Shown: in pieces, positions 60,750 through 63,546 of the stretch
Position numbering within the stretch: the stretch's first letter is position 1
Layout of the letters: every line of letters begins with the position of its first letter
Notes under the pieces: generated by a model
Seen by the model: only the letters and a program-made list of their open reading frames with translations
What the model was told of the DNA's origin: nothing
Databases searched by the model: none
Assembly: GCF_018614205.1 (NCBI RefSeq)
Contig: NZ_JAGGOS010000073.1
Coordinates: 1 to 63,546 of the forward strand
DNA length: 63,546 bases
Reading direction: 5' to 3'
DNA from: Streptomyces sp. ISL-36
GTDB taxonomy: Bacteria > Actinomycetota > Actinomycetes > Streptomycetales > Streptomycetaceae
Translations under genes and position numbers: made by a program

Positions 60750-60799
60750 GCGACGGCTGGGCGTGCGGCACCGGAAGGTGCGGCGCGCCCAGCCGTCGC
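60750..60799 (+). terminator. Terminator after the pitH2 operon
   Basis: A 14-bp perfect stem GCGACGGCTGGGCG / CGCCCAGCCGTCGC encloses an inner GCACC / GGTGC pairing and is followed by CTTTGTGG. Confidence 0.88.
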
Positions 60800-60851
60800 C
60801 TTTGTGGTGCTTCGCACACTCTCCCGCCGCAGGTCAAGGGTGAGTTGACGG

Positions 60852-60990
60852 GTGTTCGCACACGTGGTGGACTTCCGGGGCCATTACGGCGGCAGAAGAG
60901 GAAGCCCGGTGCGAATCCGGCGCGGTCCCGCCACTGTGACCGGGGAGCCCTCCCCGGGAGCCAGGAACTCTCACCGCCGGTCACGTCGAG
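60852..60990 (+). promoter_or_regulatory. Cobalamin riboswitch
   Basis: Conserved adenosylcobalamin-riboswitch segments are present in order: GAAGCCCGGTGCGAATCCGG (60901-60920), CGCGGTCCCGCCACTGTGA (60921-60939), and the B12-box GAGCCAGGAACTC (60958-60970). It precedes cobD by 35 nt and should shut off the cobD-cobQ operon when the coenzyme is abundant. The outer boundaries are approximate. Confidence 0.92.
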
Positions 60991-61024
60991 CCAGGGCGCG
61001 GACCCTGAGTGAGGACACAGCGCC

Positions 61025-61987
61025 ATGCCCGGCCGCACTGCAGCCACAGGTGTATTCGCTTACGGTGCCGCCGCCGGTCTGGCCGCGGACCTGCTCCTCG
61101 GCGATCCCCGCCGCGGCCATCCGGTCGCCGCCTTCGGACGGACCGCCGGAGCCGTCGAGAGGCTTCTCTGGCGCGACCACCGGGGATGGGGCGCGCTCCA
61201 CACCGCCGTCTGCGCCGGTGGTACGGCCGCCCTGGGCGCCCTCGCCGCCCGTACGGTACGGGGCCGGCGCGCCGCGTCGATCGCCCTGACCGCCGCCTCG
61301 GTCTGGGCCGTCGTCGGCGGGACGACCCTGGGCCGGGAGGCCCGCGCCATCGGCGACGCGCTGGCCGCCGGGGACCTCGACACGGCCCGCGAGCGGCTGC
61401 CCCATCTGTGCGGGCGCGATCCGCACTCCCTGGACGGCCCCGCGATGGCCCGCGCGGTCGTGGAGTCCGTCGCCGAGAACACCTCCGACGCGGTCGTGGG
61501 CGCCCTGGTGTGGGGCGCGGTCGCCGGCGTGCCGGGCCTGGTCGGCTTCCGGGCCGTGAACACGCTGGACGCGATGGTCGGCCACAAGTCCCCCCGGTAC
61601 CGCCGCTTCGGCTGGGCCTCGGCCCGCCTCGACGATCTCGCCGGCTGGCCGGGGGCCCGGCTGACGGCCGTCCTCGCGACCGTCGGGGGCGGTGACCCCC
61701 GGGGCGCGCTGCGGGCGTGGCGCACCGACGCGGCCGGGCACCCGAGCCCCAACGCGGGACCGGTGGAGGCCTCGTTCGCGGGGGCGCTCGGCGTACGGCT
61801 CGGCGGGACGCTCTCGTACGGCGGACGGGTCGAGCACCGGCCCGTGCTCAACGGGGAGGGCCGGGACGTGGAGGTGGCGGACATCGAGCGGGCGGTACGA
61901 CTGTCGCGCCGGGTCACCGGGCTGACCCTGGCGGCCTGTGTGGCCGGAAGGATCGTGGTGGGCGTGATGAAGCGGAGGAACGTATGA
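61025..61987 (+). CDS. cobD: Adenosylcobinamide-phosphate synthase CobD/CbiB
   Basis: A 320-residue integral membrane protein that joins aminopropanol (or its phosphate) to cobyric acid. Family features include 'LAADLLLGDPRRGHPVAAFGR' at the N-terminus, 'VVESVAENTSDAVVGALVWGAVAGVPGLVGFRAVNTLDAMVGHKSPRY' and 'FGWASARLDDLAGWPGARLTAVL'. The ATG has GAGGAC 10 nt upstream, beyond the cobalamin riboswitch. Its stop overlaps cobQ (ATGA). Confidence 0.95.
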   Translation: MPGRTAATGVFAYGAAAGLAADLLLGDPRRGHPVAAFGRTAGAVERLLWRDHRGWGALHTAVCAGGTAALGALAARTVRGRRAASIALTAASVWAVVGGTTLGREARAIGDALAAGDLDTARERLPHLCGRDPHSLDGPAMARAVVESVAENTSDAVVGALVWGAVAGVPGLVGFRAVNTLDAMVGHKSPRYRRFGWASARLDDLAGWPGARLTAVLATVGGGDPRGALRAWRTDAAGHPSPNAGPVEASFAGALGVRLGGTLSYGGRVEHRPVLNGEGRDVEVADIERAVRLSRRVTGLTLAACVAGRIVVGVMKRRNV

Positions 61988-63492
61988 GGGGCGGGGGGCT
62001 GCTGGTCGCGGGGACCACGTCCGACGCGGGCAAGAGCGTCGTCACGGCCGGCATCTGCCGCTGGCTGGTCCGCCGGGGTGTGAAGGTGGCGCCGTTCAAG
62101 GGCCAGAACATGTCCCTGAACTCCTTCGTGACCCGAGAGGGCGCGGAGATCGGCCGGGCGCAGGCCATGCAGGCGCAGGCCGCGCGGGTGGAACCGAGCG
62201 CGCTGATGAACCCGGTGCTGCTGAAGCCGGGCAGCGACCGTTCGAGCCAGGTCGTCCTGATGGGGAAGCCGGTGGGCGAGCTCAGTGCCCGCGGCTACCA
62301 CGGGGGGCGGCAGCAGGAGCTGTTCGAGCCGGTCCTGGCGTGCCTGGAGGAACTGCGGGGCACGTATGACGCCGTGATCTGCGAGGGGGCGGGCAGTCCG
62401 GCCGAGATCAATCTGCGGCGCACGGACATCGTGAACATGGGCATCGCGCGGGCCGCGCGACTGCCGGTGCTCGTGGTCGGCGACATCGACCGCGGCGGGG
62501 TGTTCGCCCAGTTCTTCGGGACGACGGCGCTGCTGAGCCCCGAGGACCAGTCGCTCGTGGCCGGCTATCTGGTGAACAAGTTCCGCGGTGACGTGACGCT
62601 GCTCGAACCGGGTCTCGACATGCTGCTCGGCCTGACCGGGCGTCCGACGTACGGCGTCCTGCCGTACGCCCACGGGCTCGGGATCGACGAGGAGGACGGG
62701 CTGCGGGTGTCGCTGCGCGGCGCCGTCCGTGAGTCGGTCGTGGCGCCGCCGGTCGGCGAGGACGTGCTGCGGGTCGCGGTCTGCGCCGTGCCGCTCATGT
62801 CCAACTTCACGGACGTGGACGCGCTGGCGGCCGAGCCGGGCGTGGTGGTGCGTTTCGTGGACCGCGCGGAGGAGCTGGTCGACGCGGACCTGGTGGTCGT
62901 GCCGGGCACACGGGGGACCGTGAAGGCGCTGGCCTGGCTGCGGGAGCGCGGCCTGGCCGACGCGTTGGTGCGGCGGGCGGCCGAGGGCCGGCCGGTGCTC
63001 GGCGTCTGCGGCGGTTTCCAGGCGCTCGGCGAGCGCATCGAGGACGAGGTCGAGTCGAAGGCCGGGACGGTCGACGGGCTCGGACTGCTGCCGGTACGGG
63101 TGCGGTTCGCGGCCGAGAAGACCCTGGCCCGGCCGGTCGGCGAGGCGCTCGGCGAACGGGTGGAGGGGTACGAGATCCACCACGGCGTCGCCGAGGTCCT
63201 GGGCGGGGAGGCGTTCCTGGACGGGTGCCGGGTCGGCGCCGTCTGGGGGACGCACTGGCACGGGTCCCTGGAGAGCGACGGCTTCCGCCGGGCGTTCCTC
63301 CGGGAGGTGGCGGCAGCGGCCGGCCGGCGTTTCGTGCCGGCGCCCGACACCTCGTTCGGCGTGCTCCGGGAGGAACAGCTGGACAGGCTCGGCGACCTGA
63401 TCGAGGAACACGCGGACACGGACGCGCTGCTGCGGCTGATCGAGCAGGGCGCTCCGACGGGTCTGCCGTTCGTGCCGCCGGGGGCGCCGTGA
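61984..63492 (+). CDS. cobQ: Cobyric acid synthase CobQ
   Basis: A 502-residue amidotransferase that amidates adenosylcobyrinic acid a,c-diamide at four sites. The N-terminal P-loop domain is 'LLVAGTTSDAGKSVVTAGIC' with 'APFKGQNMSLNS'. The C-terminal GATase has the catalytic C342 in 'GVCGGFQALG' and the His/Glu region 'WGTHWHGSLE'. Translation is coupled to cobD. The gene is complete; the stop codon lies 54 nt before the right edge. Confidence 0.96.
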   Translation: MRGGGLLVAGTTSDAGKSVVTAGICRWLVRRGVKVAPFKGQNMSLNSFVTREGAEIGRAQAMQAQAARVEPSALMNPVLLKPGSDRSSQVVLMGKPVGELSARGYHGGRQQELFEPVLACLEELRGTYDAVICEGAGSPAEINLRRTDIVNMGIARAARLPVLVVGDIDRGGVFAQFFGTTALLSPEDQSLVAGYLVNKFRGDVTLLEPGLDMLLGLTGRPTYGVLPYAHGLGIDEEDGLRVSLRGAVRESVVAPPVGEDVLRVAVCAVPLMSNFTDVDALAAEPGVVVRFVDRAEELVDADLVVVPGTRGTVKALAWLRERGLADALVRRAAEGRPVLGVCGGFQALGERIEDEVESKAGTVDGLGLLPVRVRFAAEKTLARPVGEALGERVEGYEIHHGVAEVLGGEAFLDGCRVGAVWGTHWHGSLESDGFRRAFLREVAAAAGRRFVPAPDTSFGVLREEQLDRLGDLIEEHADTDALLRLIEQGAPTGLPFVPPGAP

Positions 63493-63546
63493 GGGGCGCC
63501 CGCGGGCGAGTGCGGCCGGCCTCGGCGGGCGGTCGCCCGCCGTCGG
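63493..63546. other. Right-edge sequence after cobQ
   Basis: 54 bp with no stop codon in the frame of a GTG at 63489 that overlaps the cobQ stop. A further gene could begin there, but the sequence is too short to judge. Confidence 0.3.

Noticed and set aside
57757..61047. A 1096-codon open frame on the minus strand across the hydrolase and pitH2
   Set aside because: Only the part to 58884 shows hydrolase similarity. The rest is antisense to pitH2 and the small membrane gene and arises from the GC-rich codon pattern.
63489..63546. A gene starting at the GTG that overlaps the cobQ stop
   Set aside because: Only 19 codons are visible, the encoded sequence is Arg/Gly/Pro-rich, and no family can be recognised.

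Overview
The window is chromosomal DNA from a Streptomyces (high-GC Actinomycetota). The evidence is the strong third-position G/C bias with frequent GTG starts, a chaplin gene, a Gbn-type nucleoid protein gene, a Spo0M-type sporulation protein, tandem Asp23/AmaP envelope genes and many short-leader or leaderless promoters. Gene order (chpE ... serB ... fabG-fabI ... tldD-pmbA ... tyrS ... moaA ... gbn ... pitH2 ... cobD-cobQ) agrees with what I remember of the S. coelicolor core chromosome around SCO1790-SCO1850; I could not check this by alignment. I see no insertion sequence, prophage, CRISPR array or tRNA gene.

Left part (1-12 kb). The left edge carries the promoter/leader of a ribosomal RNA operon that reads leftward out of the window. 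Next come a DNA glycosylase, Spo0M, a PEBP protein, an HNH protein, a TSUP permease, a stomatin/NfeD pair, an ABC ATPase, a cysteine-free short chaplin (chpE), a GAF-type histidine kinase with its NarL-type regulator, and an SDR gene overlapping a divergent QueA-like gene.

12-30 kb. A secreted lytic transglycosylase, an FHA-FHA-ABC transporter fusion, serB, a SixA-type phosphatase, an MFS transporter (with its 38-residue companion) divergent from an FCD/GntR regulator, the fatty-acid pair fabG-fabI, the protease pair tldD-pmbA, tyrS, small membrane and zinc-binding proteins, and moaA.

30-48 kb. An acetate-type symporter with its DUF485 partner, a secreted subtilase and a class III CoA-transferase. 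Then two operons stand out. One joins an alkylglycerol-monooxygenase-like enzyme, a YhhN/TMEM86 lysoplasmalogenase-like protein and a zinc alcohol dehydrogenase, and suggests ether-lipid turnover. The other is translationally coupled: an acetoacetate-decarboxylase-family protein, an SDR and two paralogous amidohydrolases, divergent from a TetR regulator with a perfect 15-bp palindrome between them. A DEDDh exonuclease with a BRCT-like tail, a zinc protein, SURF1, a GH15 glucanase/trehalase-like enzyme and an SDR without its catalytic Tyr/Lys follow.

48-63.5 kb. A five-gene Asp23/AmaP envelope-stress operon diverges from a gene for a tandem Asp23-like protein. After it come an enoyl-CoA hydratase homologue, gbn with GATC-rich flanks and a hairpin-rich leader, an ABC-F protein, a zinc metallopeptidase, a VOC protein, a hypothetical protein, an alpha/beta hydrolase, the phosphate transporter pitH2 behind a PHO-box-like repeat, and a cobalamin-riboswitch-controlled cobD-cobQ pair running to the right edge.
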